Shown one piece after another: positions 10,040-21,719 of a stretch of DNA of 64,000 bases. Under the pieces are notes generated by a model, which was not told the origin of the DNA, did not search any database, and was given only the letters and a program-made list of their open reading frames with translations. The position numbers and the translations under genes are program-made. The DNA comes from Liopterus haemorrhoidalis. Its lineage: Eukaryota; Arthropoda; Insecta; Coleoptera; Dytiscidae. Position 1 is the stretch's first letter. Every line of letters starts with the position of its first letter. Location: NCBI GenBank assembly GCA_963971575.1, contig OZ020620.1, positions 34,859,992 through 34,923,991 on the forward strand. The letters are read 5' to 3'.

Positions 10040-10875
10040 ACTTTTTCTATTTCCTCTATTCCCCACATCATTTTTTCTACTTTTTCCCCTTTCCACCTCC
10101 CTTCCGAAGAACGAAGGGTTGTACACAAGATGAAAACAAAATGTCAGCATAAAAATGGTATTAATTTCATGTCGTGAAAATGTTATTTGTAACTATTCCA
10201 GGTTAATATAGTAGTTATAATGACATTAGAAATTCAGCCCACGTATTTTATTTAATATTAAGATACATCGTGCTTATGTACGCTAATAAAATTTTATCAC
10301 ATTTTTTTTTTTTTTGTTTTGACTTATGAATAATAATTTTGTATATATTTCCACCATTGTCCCCTGAGAAATTTATGACAGAATAATCCAAATTTAATCC
10401 AATTTATAAAAATAGGTTCACAGCTAAAAAATATGAGATGTATAACATATAATTTTTTAAAAACCATTTTTCAATCCGATAAGAAAATTACATAAAACTG
10501 TGGCTATTCTGTGTACTAAGTAAAGAAGGATAATGAAATATTCATATCTGTAGATTTCCGTTTGGAAAGGTAAATTAAAAACCAGTTCACGCTTTGCAAA
10601 ATTACACTTAAAAGATAAAATTTGACACGTATTTGAATATATTAAAGATTTTTAAATAAATGGGGCATTCAGGTTTTGTACAGTTTTATATTTTAACAAC
10701 TAATGGATTTTTGCTTTAATTTATATTATTGTATAACCCCGATTATACATTATTTTTTTTCACTTGGTCTTTTAAGGTCAACAAATAATCGTGTGAATTA
10801 AGAGGACTATTTGCTGACTTCATTGCCAACTTAAAACTATCTTCTATATAATAAAATTGGTGGCAATATCTGTTT
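10040..10875. other. No recognisable gene
   Basis: A polypyrimidine stretch (about 10042-10110), then AT-rich DNA. A minus-strand frame at 10743-11012 crosses the boundary of two different repeats and is therefore not a gene. Confidence 0.5.
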
Positions 10876-11840
10876 TTACCGACCGCCAACATATACAGAG
10901 TGTAGTAGCTTGCTACGTTCAACTTTGTAAAACTTATGTTGATTATTATTTTGTAAATAAATAGTCGCCATTTTGAAATGGTTAACATAAAAATATGACT
11001 TTTTGGTGTCATTGTAAAGCTAATTTAATGTACTTTTAGGAAAAAAATATAAAATTATCGATTCCCTATGCTAGATCAAAAGTTGACATCATTTCCGGTG
11101 AAACCGGAAGTGACTCAGAATTCTTATAGTAACCTTTAGATGGGCCTTTTTGTCTAGTTTAACTTTTGTTCTGAAGATTTTTTGTATCTTTACAAATAAA
11201 GGAGATTTTCGGGGTGCCCCGTTTCAAACAAACACCCTGTATAAGAGAGGTATTGTGATCATACCAATTTTGACATTTCGAGATTTCGATGGATCTCCAC
11301 AAATTGAGGTCCCTATATAATGTTTTGACTATTTTTAGTATGTTGTCTGTCGGTCTGTCTGTCCGTCTGTCTGTCCGTCTGTCTGTCTGTCTGTCTGTCG
11401 GTCTGTCTGTCTGTCCGTCTGTATGTCTGTGTACACGTGCAAAGCAAATTCGGCTAAAAGGATTTTTATGAAACTTCACATTTAAGCTTTTGACATCAAT
11501 GGCACGAGTTGATCAACTTTTGGTAAAAATTGGTTGATTAGAAATGGGAGTTTACTCGTGTCGATTTTAAGATTTTTGCGAATATTTAACAACAGAAAAA
11601 TATTTCGAAAAATTTCTTTTATTTGACACATTTTTTGATAAAACGAAAAAAAATTAAAAATTTTTTCGAAATATTTTCTAGTATCTATTTTTTCATACTT
11701 ATATGTAACGTTTCCATGGTCATGATAAATAATATCTTTGTTAGATACTATTAGGCCAAGTTATTTCTACTGCTAGAATGTATTTTATACAAGTACATTG
11801 TAATGACGTTGGTCCTGTGGTGGCCACAGCTGATTTTTTT
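10876..11840 (+). repeat. (CTGT)n-core interspersed repeat, copy with Tc1-type MITE insertion
   Basis: The family has a fixed order: TTTTTACCGACCGCCAACAT, TATATAAG, ATTGTGATCATACC, a block ending AGGTCCCTACATAA, a variable (CTGT/CCGT)n run (here 11343-11427), GTGTACACGTGCA, TTTTTATGAAACTTCA, TTGATCAACTTTTGG, TTTACTCGTGTCGATTTT, AACGTTTCCATGGTCATG, TATTTCTACTCTGCTGCTAG, then GGTCGGTCCTGTGGTGGCC and ACAGCTGATTTTTT. It is about 640 bp without inserts. Frames such as 11159-11479 are translations of the simple repeat. Here a 344-bp MITE splits the head. Confidence 0.75.
10896..11239. mobile_element. Tc1/mariner-type MITE with TA duplication
   Basis: Left end CAGAGTGTAG, right end AACACCCTG, flanked by TA (10894-10895, 11240-11241). 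Intact members of the surrounding repeat read CAACATATATAAG here, which is the empty site. No coding capacity. Its right part includes GAAACCGGAAGTGAC next to an inverse-like GTCAACTTTTGATC. Confidence 0.65.
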
Positions 11841-12130
11841 TCGGTCTCATTTGGTACGCACAGATTTTAGATCATTATAAGACGACAGTCCGTCCGTCTG
11901 TCTCTCTGTGCGTCTGTCTGTCCGTCCATCTGTCCTCCATCTGCCTGGTCCGTCTGTCTGTCTATCTACCTGCCTGCCTGTCTATCTGTCTGTCTGCCTG
12001 TCTGTCTGTCTGTCTATCTGCCTGTCTGTCTGTGTGTCTGTCTGTTCGAGATTCACGCGAAAACATCTGTAGATATTTTCACGTAATTTGGTATGATGAT
12101 AAAGTGATATCAGGATTCAAACATAGGCTA
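11841..12130 (+). repeat. Second, unrelated repeat with a (CTGT/CCTG)n core
   Basis: Follows directly on the previous repeat. A 160-bp run of CTGT, CCGT, CCTG and CTAT tetranucleotides (about 11889-12046) ends in TCGAGATTCACGCGAAAACA and TTTCACGTAATTTGGTATGA. That downstream text resembles the conserved sequence often following such cores in insect repeats, but differs from the main family. Confidence 0.55.
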
Positions 12131-13265
12131 TAAGGCATCTCAAAATTTTTATTCTAGGGTAGCTTATGTTAGACAGTGACCTGCGGTTGAAAGTTTTGTA
12201 TTCTCCGTCTAAAAACAATGGGCCCTGGGTTCGTGCCCCATGTGCCCTTATGGAAAAGACGGAACTGCTTGTGATATTTTCACCGCACTTACGAAGTTTT
12301 TGGGAAACATTTCAACTCTTACAGTAGAGATATTTCTTAATAAACTAATAAAATCAACGTCGCATTATTTATTTTCTCCGTCTCACATTTTTTGTGGTAA
12401 TATTTCGTGTTGATACATTGCAAAAAGTATATAAAACTATTAATGTGTTTGTTTCCCGTTTTCGCGAGAAAAAGTATCTCCTACCTCAATTAGCGAATAT
12501 GTTTTATTTCACGAAAAACTGGCTTAATTATATTTTCTGTCAGAAAAACAAGATAAAATGTATCACTTAAACTTTATGTTACACGAAGATGTGTTTTTCG
12601 TGTTATTAGTTGTAAAAATTGTCATGAAAACACCAGAAATAGTTGCCGAGTTATCAGCACGAAAAAGTTGCTCCTGCTATCTATGCTACACCGCATTACA
12701 CAGTGTTATACTGGTTGCCTATGCAACAACTAAACGAAATTTCCATTCAATTTTAGATTATTTTGCTAGTTTATTAGGGAATAATCTCGACTATAAGTAT
12801 ACTAATTAATTTAAATATTTTCCTGCTGATAATCCGTTTCCGTATCCAGATTCTACTAAGACCCAGTCTTTCCACCTTTAGGTACATCTCTAGGTAACTA
12901 TCTGACAGATAAGGTTATGTGATACTTTCTGTGCTAAACAGTGGCGCAGCCAGGATTTTGTCTTGGGGAGGGCCGAATCAAATTTAGAGGGCACGCGGGC
13001 CGCATACGTCCCTCAACCTATTTTTTTGTGGCCCCTGAAGTGGTAATGAAAAACACTTGAACTTATTTAAGGGAAAAATATATTTAAAAATGTAAAATAT
13101 ACTCTCTTCACTTTTTCTGTTCATAAAAAAATTTCAAGAAACCCTTCGGGATATTTAAAGTTCCGTCACTGCTTATCATTTTACATGAAAAATAGACTGC
13201 GACCCAAATCAGTTCGACCACTCTGCTGCTGGATATTGATGTTTATATCAAATAATAATTCCATT
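12131..13265. other. No gene; weak SINE-like and hAT-like signals
   Basis: Near 12228-12238 GGGTTCGTGCCCC resembles a tRNA B box, with a poor A-box candidate upstream. At 12941 CAGTGGCGCAGCCAGGATTT resembles a hAT MITE start, but no partner terminus is visible. The frame at 12558-12809 shows no domain and has random-like composition. Confidence 0.35.
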
Positions 13266-13269
13266 ATTT

Positions 13270-14580
13270 GTTGATAAAAAAATCAGCTCTGGCCACCGCA
13301 GGACCGACCGCCATCATAAAGTACTTGTATAAAATACATTCTAGCAGCAGAGTAGAAATAACTTGGCCTAATATTTTCTAACAGAGATATTATTTATCAT
13401 GACCATGGAAACGTTGCATATAAGTATGAAAAAAGTGAGACTTAAGTAGGTTTTACACGATTCAATTAATTGATCAATTAATTGAAAAAGTTGACATTCA
13501 ATTAATTGATGTGTGTAAAGCGTAAAAATTTCGTCAATTAATTGACAAAAAATTTATTTTGAAAATAGAACAAGTTCTATTTTTCGTCAATTTTTCATCA
13601 ATTTTTTAGGGAATTCTAGGTATATTTTTATCTGTTAAGATATTGCCAACTGTTTAGTTGTAGCATAACCTCGAAACATTATTTGTGTTTCGGTTTCAAA
13701 TCTAACATAACTTCAAACGTTCTAATTTATCATCATCTAGGATATTACTTTTGTTTTTGTTCACAGCTCGTAATTTTGTGAAGATTTTTTCAATATTTTC
13801 ATTTTGATAAATATGTCAACATGTTTTACAGTTGGTAATGTAAAAATTTTCAAAAAAATAAATAAATAAATTGACTTGTGTAAAGTGAAGTTTTTGTTCC
13901 CAAGGTTAGCAATAAATTTTTCAATTAATTGACAAAAAACTTGATCAATTTGTTGATCAATTAATTGAACTGCGTAAAACTAACTTTAGAAAAAATTACG
14001 AAAAATTTTACAAAAATTTTTCAAAATTTTTCGTTTTATCAAAAAACGTCTCAAATAGAAGTTGTTAGTTATTGCATTTATACCAACTTTTGTTAAATAC
14101 ATTTTTTGGAAATATTTGTTGATATATTTTTATTTTTATTTGCCGTCCGTCCGTCTGTCCGTCCGTCTGTCTGTGTACGCGTGCAGAGTTCGGATAAAAG
14201 GATTTTTATGAAACTTCATATTTAAGCTTTTGATATCTATCGGTTGACTAAAAATGGGAGTTCGAAAATTTTACAACAGAAAAATATGTCGAAAAAATGT
14301 ATTTAACAAAAGTTATAGCAACTTTTAACTTTTAAAAAGCAATAAATAACAACTTTTATTTGAGACATTTTATGATAAAACGAAAAAAATTTGAAAAATT
14401 TTTCGAAATTTTTTCTATCTGTTTTTTCATTCTTATATGTAACGTTTCCATGGTTATGATAAATAATATCTCTGTTAGAAAATAATAGGCCAAGTTATTT
14501 CTACTCTGCTGCTAGAATGTATTTTATACAAGTACTTTGTGATGGCGGTCGGTCCTGTGGTGGACACAGCTGTTTTTTTA
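13270..14580. repeat. Head-to-head inverted pair of (CTGT)n-core repeats
   Basis: 13270-13440 and 13990-14135 read as the minus strand of the family (AATCAGCTCTGGCCACC, then CATGACCATGGAAACG). From about 14140 to 14575 the plus strand follows, from the (CCGT)n core to CACAGCTGTTTTTT. The two partial copies share the middle boundary, giving an inverted repeat with several hundred bp of pairing. A Harbinger-type MITE (13445-13985) splits the minus-strand arm. Confidence 0.65.
13445..13985. mobile_element. Harbinger-type MITE rich in AATTAATTGATCAA repeats
   Basis: Termini: left AGTAGGTTTTACACGATTCA, right (reverse complement) AGTTAGTTTTACGCAGTTCA, both followed by ATTAATTGATCAA. Flanked by TTA at 13442-13444 and 13986-13988, a 3-bp duplication of the kind PIF/Harbinger elements make. 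TCAATTAATTGA-type palindromes recur at both ends and could be transposase-binding sites. No coding capacity. Confidence 0.7.
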
Positions 14581-14770
14581 CATCGTCATAACTTTGTTAT
14601 TTTTGTTTTTTTTTTCTGTCTGTAATAATTAAACAATAAATCATCTTATGAATAAAAGTATTTCGAATTTTTTTACGATATTCCTTAGGATTTTATTAAA
14701 GATAATTCTTTAGGTGCCCATGATGCCCCTACTTCCTCCGTTCTTGTATCAACTTTAGTATATTCCGACA

Positions 14771-16069
14771 TACACGTATTAAAGTCACTGGATTATACAA
14801 AGTACCGCAAGCCTTTGAAGAAGCCGACAGACCCCAGGGTTTGATTGGCAACATTGCTTCCCCTATTAAGCAAACTAAAGCAGCAATTTTTACGTTCTTA
14901 AGTTTACGTCTGAGCTGTCACATCTCCTTCTCTCGCTCTCATTTAATAACCTTCTTTGTCAGCGGTTTGAATATTTAAGGTTAAGTTTAATTTATATTTA
15001 TATATTATATCCATTTTATTTAATAAAAATTTAAAAAATAATTGAAATTGTACCACAATTTTGTTATAGTGCATCTTTGATTAAAAAAATCGTGATTACA
15101 ATGTTTAAAATAAAAACTATGATCTATTTCAAAGTAGAAAAATGTGTGTAAGAAGATAGGAGCTGCTTGTCCTTGCTTCGGATTGGTTTAAATCGTCATC
15201 CCTATTACACTGTAAAAATATTGTTTTTAGTCCAAGTTGACAGATGTTCAGTGTCGTACAATGGAAATATATATTATTTATATTATTTAATTTTTCTCAT
15301 ATATTTTGTTATTATTTACATATTTAGACTTTTATTTATATTCTTGGCGTAGATTTTATGGAGAAAATTCTCCATAAATATTTGTTTTTACGCAGTTATA
15401 TATTTTTTAGGTTATCTGACATATAAATATTTTTTTACACTTGACATTTAACAAATCAAGAGAGAGGACTAATGTCAGGCCAAAAGACAGCCCAGCTGAT
15501 TGTGCCCAAAGAAGAAGTTATTGATATAATTTTTAGACCTTCATATATACATATATTTTTAATTTTTATTTACAATAATTATTTAAATAAGAAACTTTAG
15601 CTCTGAAGATATATTGTTTGTTTTATTGCTTTGTTTAAACTTTTTTAGCCAAATCTCTCTTTTTATATATAGTACATAATTTTTAAAATTAATATTTTTT
15701 TAACTTTTTCAAATTTCCCATTAAACTGAATTTATGTCGCATAAATAACGTAAGTGTATTATCTGCCTTGTTTATTTCAATATCTTATTAACCTTTTTTA
15801 CATTAAAAATAAAATCACTTGCTAACCCAGTTGCTACGCCCATGCCCTAGTTGTAACTTATTTTAAATTTCCCGCTATACTGTATTTGATCAGTGTAAAT
15901 CGTACTCGGTTCGCAGCGCTATCTACTTTTTTCTACTTTGAAATGGACCATAGTTTCTTATTTTTGTAATGTTGGAATCACTGAACATCATTTGTGTTGG
16001 CGACATTTTTAACCCCAGCATGGCCGCCGTTGCGGTACTTTGTATAATCTAGTGACTTTAACACGTATG
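14771..16069. mobile_element. 1.3-kb TIR element containing a nested element
   Basis: The left end at 14771 reads TACACGTATTAAAGTCACTG then GATTATACAAAGTACCGCAA; the right end, reverse-complemented, reads CATACGTGTTAAAGTCACTA then GATTATACAAAGTACCGCAA. These inverted repeats are about 40 bp. The interior is mostly another TIR element (15114-15956). The target duplication is not clear, so the superfamily is open. Confidence 0.7.
15114..15956. mobile_element. Nested 843-bp TIR element
   Basis: Left AAACTATGATCTATTTCAAA, right reverse complement AAACTATGGTCCATTTCAAA, followed by GTAGAAAAA on both sides. Both internal ends match the 17.5-18.6 kb repeat (GTGTGTAAGAAGATAGGAGC on the left, TTGCTAACCCAGTTGCTACG on the right), so this is a two-copy family here. 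The frame 15167-15352 has no recognisable domain. Confidence 0.65.
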
Positions 16070-17487
16070 AAGTTGCATTTCACCAACATAAATCGAAACC
16101 CTACAGTATTTACACCAACATTTCTGAATTAAGTTTTAAAGATTTGTTTCAAACAGATGTTACTCTTTATTTTATAAATTTATTAGAAGATTAAATTATT
16201 CTAATAATAACTGTGTCCAATTAAATGTGTCTTTAGTATTTGTTAAACCTTTTATTTAATTAATAAATAAATCTAAAGTCTAATAAATAGCCCTTTATTA
16301 AACTGGTTCAAATCTATACAGAGCCTTAATAAATAACAACCACATTGGTTCGAAAGGTAGTCGCCATAAATCTACGCACCCTCAAAGAAAACGCCAAGAA
16401 ACAGGGTAAGAGGGGGGAGGGATAAGAGAAATATCTTTTCTCTTATCGTTATATCGTTCGCAGCTTTGAAACAATGAACGAATATAATCAATTTCAACTA
16501 ACAGAATGTATGTAGAAGAGTTAGCCTACTTAGATTAGGAGATGTCTGTCTTTAAATCGAGATATCTATCTATATAAATATATAAATTAGTTCATTTATG
16601 TGTATGTATTAAAAACTAAAACATTATTTGAAGTGTGAATTTTCACACATTTCAGGGTTTTGTAGGTATTTAATAAGTGTAAGAAGCCAACACAATGTAG
16701 CGAACCGGTAACGTTACTTTATAACGTATCATTTATTGTCACTAGGTAGCGAGCCTGTGGTATTATATTATGTCTAATCTCAAACTGAAGTGAGATTACT
16801 GAATAAAGGAGTTCGGGTAGTAGGCGTGAGTGTGATCCAGGGTTCATCATTACGATATGTGCATTAAATGATATGTATTGTTGTACTTACCAACCGACTG
16901 AACAGGCATCTTGTATTTAAGTTTGCATCTAAGCTGTTCACTAAAGTTCTTAAAGGTGAAGGGTTTACACTCGTTAACACGGATTAAAATTAATGAATTA
17001 CATTTATTAACAGTAATATTTATAAAGAAGTTAAGATAATTAAAATGAATTCTAAATAAAAAGATTAAACAAACAGAATCAAGTTTTCCACCAGAATGCC
17101 GAACCAGTCCCTCTACGAATGCCACTACTTAGTTCTTACTACTAACAAGACCGAATACTATCTGATCTCCTCTTTATAGAGTCGTGTGTTTTTGTAAGGC
17201 ATTTCAGGGCGTTTCGACGAAAAAGGGAAAAAGGTTGTTCAAGGAACTGTTAAAGTTATTAAAAAATAACTTTGAACAATTGGCTCCTTGAACAATAAAC
17301 TTTAAAAAATATTTTAAAGTTACGTGTCATAAACATAAAATTTCTAAAATATTATTATCTATTTGAATACTCAAAAAAATATACCCTTTTAAAAATCCCA
17401 AGATATGCTTTTCAAAGGAATTCTCCCGACGGGTGTTTGTGAAAGTTTCTGATGGACCACTCGATTCGTTACAACAATATTGGATGT
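16070..17487. other. No gene; palindromic repeat end and a two-stage hairpin
   Basis: 16629-16700 carries GTGTGAATTTTCACACA and AGGGTTTTGTAGGTATTTAA, a repeat also at 26262 and 60619. At 17235-17295 outer arms TTGTTCAAGGA / TCCTTGAACAA enclose inner arms AAAGTTATT / AATAACTTT, a double hairpin that may be a small MITE. The minus-strand frame 16850-17125 shows no domain. Confidence 0.45.
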
Positions 17488-18615
17488 CTATGTTCTATGT
17501 CAACTTAGAAAAATGTGTGTAAGAAGATAGGAGCTATTTGTCCTTGTTTCGGATTGGTTTTGAATACCATCCCTATTACAATGTTAAAATATTGTTTTTA
17601 GTCCAAATTGACAATACACCATATTAGTAACTACGTCACAAAATGGGATTCAGTGCTGCCGCCTCGCGGTTGGATTCCTTTTATTTGAATTTAGCATGTT
17701 GTTTTTTTGGTAAATTGTATTTTGGAAATATAAATTACGTTTTCAAAGTAAAAGAATGCTTCACATCAAAACTACAAGCCAATATTTATTTATTAAAATT
17801 CTTATTTTATACATTATAATTTAATATGTCATTATTTTTGCAGAAGAATATTATTTTGCAAGTTAATTTTGAAAATTTTACGTTAATAATCGTTATTATG
17901 GCAAGTAACATAGCAATAAGTGTGTATGCCATATATAAATGGTTTGAAGGAACAATATGTTTTTTTTTATTTTATCCATTATTCATTTTCATCTATCAAA
18001 AAACGAAAAAATTTGCAATTAAGAATGTAGCTGTAATGGTTACAATTTGAAGCAAAACAATACACCATTATGCATTCTAAAACAAAATATTAATGATTAC
18101 TTAGTGTGAATTATATAAATACTAAAGATATTTCAATTTTCATATTATTTAAAAACGTAACCTATAAATATATCTTCAAATCCTTACTTATATATTTATA
18201 AAATCATTATTCTATATGTCGTATGTCGTATAAATAACGTAAAGTCTGTTTCTTTGGTTTAGGCGGAATTAGATTTTCAATTCTAGTTACTTTTACCGAT
18301 TGATTGAAGATTTGGATCATTTTGTTCAGGAAAACTTCAATATATAAAAAAATAGCTAATGACAATTTACAAAAATGAAAATTCCGGTTAGTTCCGCCTA
18401 ATCGTTTGGAATAGACTGTAAGTGTATTATCTGCCTTGTTTTCAATATCTTATTAACAAATGCCTTTTATATTAAAAAAAAAAAACTTGCTAACCCAGTT
18501 ACTACGCCCAGGCCCTAATTGTAACGTTATTTAAATTTCCCGCTACACTGTATTTGTCCTGTGTAAAACTCGGTTCGCAGAGCTATCTACTCTTTTTCTA
18601 ATTTAACACAGAGTA
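17488..18615. mobile_element. Second copy of the 15.1-kb TIR element, carrying a MITE
   Basis: Shares GTGTGTAAGAAGATAGGAGC, AAAATATTGTTTTTAGTCCA, GTGTATTATCTGCCTTG and CTAACCCAGTTACTACGCCC with 15114-15956, in the same order. The terminal repeats are eroded. At the site where the first copy reads AATAACGTAAGTGTATT, this one has a 177-bp insert. The middle (about 17640-18210) is unlike the first copy. Confidence 0.6.
18242..18418. mobile_element. CAGTCTG-family MITE, short form
   Basis: Ends AAGTCTGTTTCTTTGG and GAATAGACTG, with GGCGGAA / TTCCGCC just inside, flanked by TA (18240-18241, 18419-18420). The paralogous sequence at 15745-15760 is the empty site, proving a TA duplication and hence Tc1/mariner-type mobilisation. 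Other members: 20446, 24391, 49998, 58436 and 59457. Confidence 0.8.
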
Positions 18616-18619
18616 TTGA

Positions 18620-20285
18620 GAAGTGACATTACCGTTGGCGGCGATGTATTCCAAGGCAATATGGCTGTCGTGTCTAGTATTCAGCTGTCAATATGCTAAC
18701 AGAGAACAGGTTAATTTAAGCACAGTACATTTTTATTTTATGAAAATGCGAGTAAATATTTGCGAAATTTTTTATTTTTTACTCGCTACACATGTATTGA
18801 CGTTTATAACATAAGGTGGGTATCAAATTACAGTATTTAAAGTTTAATTTCAGTAGATTTATGGAAGTGTAATTTGTAGTTGAGCAGGTGTTAAATGCCG
18901 GGCATTTAATTTTATGTGGTACATCTGAGTGTCGGTCACCTGAATTTACAATATATGGATTATGTTTGTAAACAAGTGCATTATGTTCATTGACTCATGA
19001 AATAAAATTTGTTTTAGTTGGACAGAAGCAGCTAATATTATTGGCTATTATTATTAATATATTAGTGCAGTTTAATTTTTCTGCGACAAATATAATGAAC
19101 AAACTCGCATAGTATCAGTTACTTTTTAACTCAAAATATATTCCTATGCCTTCCTCTTGTCCATATCCAAATCTTTTCCAATCTGGACTTAATATTAACT
19201 TTCCCTTCATTTTTCTTAAGAAAAGAAATACTAAGATGTTTGTCCTGTCTTGATGGACAGCCAAAGACACTACAATTTGTTCTACCTTTACAGTTTTTCA
19301 CAACTTCTATCGACATTCTAACAAACAATCAACACTAAAACATATTTAATAAGTTCAAACAGTACTACAGGCGTCTAGTACAATATTTGACCACCAGACT
19401 GCGTATCCGAGCGTGTCAGTTCTCAATAGGAATATTTATTCTATAATCATATCAAAATGGACAGATTTTTGACAATTATTTTTATTCGGTATATTACCTC
19501 CTCTTATTTACTAATAAATTAAGAGATTTTAAGTTAATAAGTTATTAGGGAGTGCAACTTAGTTTGATAGAGTTCTTTTGTAAATGTTACGTAGTCCAGC
19601 CCTGATATTTTTACTGTATATCGTAAACCGATCAAATATCTGACTTTTCGATTGGAATTTCCCAGTTCCATTCGTTGATATTTAAAGCAGACATCATTTT
19701 CTCTGATTTTCCACCAGAATGGATACGAATGTTCAGGCAAATTATATTTTTTGCATGACAGATTTAATGACATTTTACGGTTAATTGAAAATTTGATAAT
19801 TCCAAATTTTATACTTGAAATATTACTACTTTCCCGTAACCCTCCCTCTTCTTAGGAACTGTAGATCGGTTTATTTTTCTCACAAAAATTCTTGAATTTA
19901 TTCTATAGTATTTTTTCATTTAGCATAAAATTACATTTAATAAAATATTATATTACAGTTACCTTTAAACTAAAATTCTTAAATATTTTCCGGACTTTAA
20001 ACAGTTTTTAGTACTTTGTTTGCAGCTTTTAAAGCTCAATTTTAATTACAATTCTAGCCTAAAGGGCTTTTAAATAGAGCTTTTATGTACCACTAGATGA
20101 AACGAGAAGATAGCGCCGAAAAGAATTTCTTCGTTTAGGTCCTTTAAACTCAAACACCAAAGCATTTTGTGTTGATTTTTAATAAAAATTAATGAAGTTT
20201 TGGATTCGAAACAGTAACGATGACCAGTCTTGCATTTATGTAGAGACGGTTGCAAACATTCAGGCGTAATTTAAAAAATATTGAC
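18620..20285. other. Mostly no gene; one THAP-like fragment listed separately
   Basis: Contains the palindrome TTAAATGCCGGGCATTTAA near 18891. Short frames at 18623, 19534 and 20070 have no domain that I can recognise. Confidence 0.4.
19131..19328 (-). pseudogene. Possible THAP-like zinc-finger fragment
   Basis: 65 codons on the minus strand. CSVFGCPSRQDKHLSISFLK has the C-x4-C start and basic stretch of a THAP or related zinc finger, and Trp residues follow at about the right distance (LEKIWIWTRG). The frame ends before any second metal-ligand pair, so it could be a first exon or a truncated transposon piece. It is not related in sequence to the ISL2EU-like THAP exon. Confidence 0.35.
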
Positions 20286-20289
20286 GTAC

Positions 20290-20430
20290 AAAAAACCTGC
20301 AGATTTTTTATACAGAACTAACAATCTGAATTAAACTTAGTAACATTCTATTCATCAAAATTTGCAATGAATTACAATCTATCTAATAGGATATTTTTAA
20401 TTATAGAAAAATTATTGCAAAAATGTAATC
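20290..20430. mobile_element. Fragment of the TTAA MITE (one arm)
   Basis: ATACAGAACTAACAATCTGA, then TATCTATCTAATAGGATATT, matches one long arm of the elements at 4614 and 58655. No TTAA terminus or second arm remains. Confidence 0.6.
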
Positions 20431-20445
20431 ACTCAATCTATACTA

Positions 20446-20854
20446 AAGTCTGTTCCAAACGGTTAGGCGGAACTAGATTTTGGACTCTAGTTACTTTCAT
20501 CGTTTAAATAGTGCTTTTCGGCCGATTTGTTTAAGCTTTGTAAATCCTACTTACAATAAACATTTTTTTGGTTAAGGTTAATATCATTTTAAAATGTCAT
20601 TTTCTTTATATTTTGATTTTTTGTGACATTCTTAATACAAATATCCCATTTATTTATTTTTTTGTCATTAAAATATGTAAGAAAAATAATTTAATTTTGA
20701 CATATGTCATTCGTTTCCATGATTTCATTGTTGGAATTATAAATTTTGACATTCCAACGTGAAAAATGAAATAACCCAAGCAAGGTCCCTTTTCGTGACA
20801 ACCTAAAAGAACGAAATTCCCATTTAGTTCCGCCTAACCGTTTGAAACAGACTG
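20446..20854. mobile_element. CAGTCTG-family MITE, long form
   Basis: Ends AAGTCTGTTCCAAACGGTTA and CGTTTGAAACAGACTG enclose GGCGGAACTAGATTTTGG; TA precedes the left end and the right flank is mutated (AA). The interior (AGGTTAATATCATTTTAAAA, then CATTTCGT-type text) is shared with the copy at 24391 and, inverted, with the eroded copy at 49998. It differs from the short form, so the family has two internal-length classes. Confidence 0.75.
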
Positions 20855-20886
20855 AAAATGTAAATTATTTTGTGTGTATGTATGTA

Positions 20887-21714
20887 CGAAGTGTATAAAT
20901 TAAGTAACCGGACTGATATTTTTAAATTTTTTTATTCGAATAGAATTACAATTCAATATTGTCTCCCTCAAAATAACTTCCTTGGGAAGCCACACAGCGC
21001 TGGAGACGGTTCTTCCAATCCTCATAGCAGTGCTGGATCTCGGATACTGGAATAGCTTTCAGCTAGTCGATTACGGACGTTTGAATGTTTTCGAGTGTCC
21101 CAAAATGACGTCCCTTGAGGTGATTTTTCAATCTTGGGAAGAGGAAAAAGTCACAAGGACTCAATTCAGGCAAATAAGGAGGCTGAGGAGCCACTGGAAT
21201 GTTTTTACTGGCCAAAAACTCGTTTATTGAAATTGCAGATTTTTCTCATCCCCAATTCATTGGTCAAAATCTGATGAACGGTAGTGTGAATCAAATTCAA
21301 CTCTTCCCCGATGACTGTCAACTAACGATCTGAACGCACAAGATCCCGGATTCTGTTAACATTTTCATCGGTTCTTGAAGATGAAGGCCTCCCGCTGCGT
21401 GATTCATCTTCAATCAACTTTCTTCCTTCTAAAAATGCCTTAAACCACCAAAAAACCTGGCTCCTTGACAAAACACTGTCTCCGTAGGCCTGCTGAAGTT
21501 TTGCAAAAGTTTCCGTTGCACTGTGCCCAAGTCTGAAGCAAAACCTGATAGCACACCGTTGCTCGAAATGAATGTCACTCATTTTTAGAACGCACTAGAA
21601 AAAACTGTTTCACGAAAAAAATCGCTAACGAGACTAATATTTGTTAAGGGCGTAATGAGAGGGCGTTATGGATTCATATTTCTCCTGTTGTTATGCACCT
21701 GTTTAATTATCTCG
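20887..21714 (-). mobile_element. Mariner family A, copy 2, internally deleted
   Basis: Left end CGAAGTGTATAAATTAAGTA then ACCGGACTGAT, after TA (20885-20886). The right end is eroded but ends before TA (21715-21716). The minus strand encodes MSDIHFEQRCAIRFCFRLGH from 21582, HTH part (ENVNRIRDLVRSDR), then a jump to ASKNIPVAPQPPYLPELSPC-like sequence and the C-terminus (SEIQHCYEDWKNRLQRCVAS). The same central region is lost as in copy 1, within a few bases. Confidence 0.75.
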
Positions 21715-21719
21715 TATAT

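Noticed and set aside
10743..11012. 89-codon minus-strand frame
   Set aside because: Crosses the boundary between unique DNA, a (CTGT)n-core repeat head and an inserted MITE, so it has no continuous ancestry.
11343..11427. CRISPR-like periodic array
   Set aside because: A tetranucleotide microsatellite without spacers; likewise no other array in the window has unique spacers between constant repeats.
11159..11479. Frames with repeated TDRQTDRR or SVCLSVRL (also 32145, 37671, 61124, 61170, 61182)
   Set aside because: Translations of the (CTGT/CCGT)n core of an interspersed repeat; they are open only because the 12-base period has no stops.
12941..12960. CAGTGGCGCAGCCAGGATTT as the start of a hAT MITE
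   Set aside because: No matching right end within 1.5 kb.
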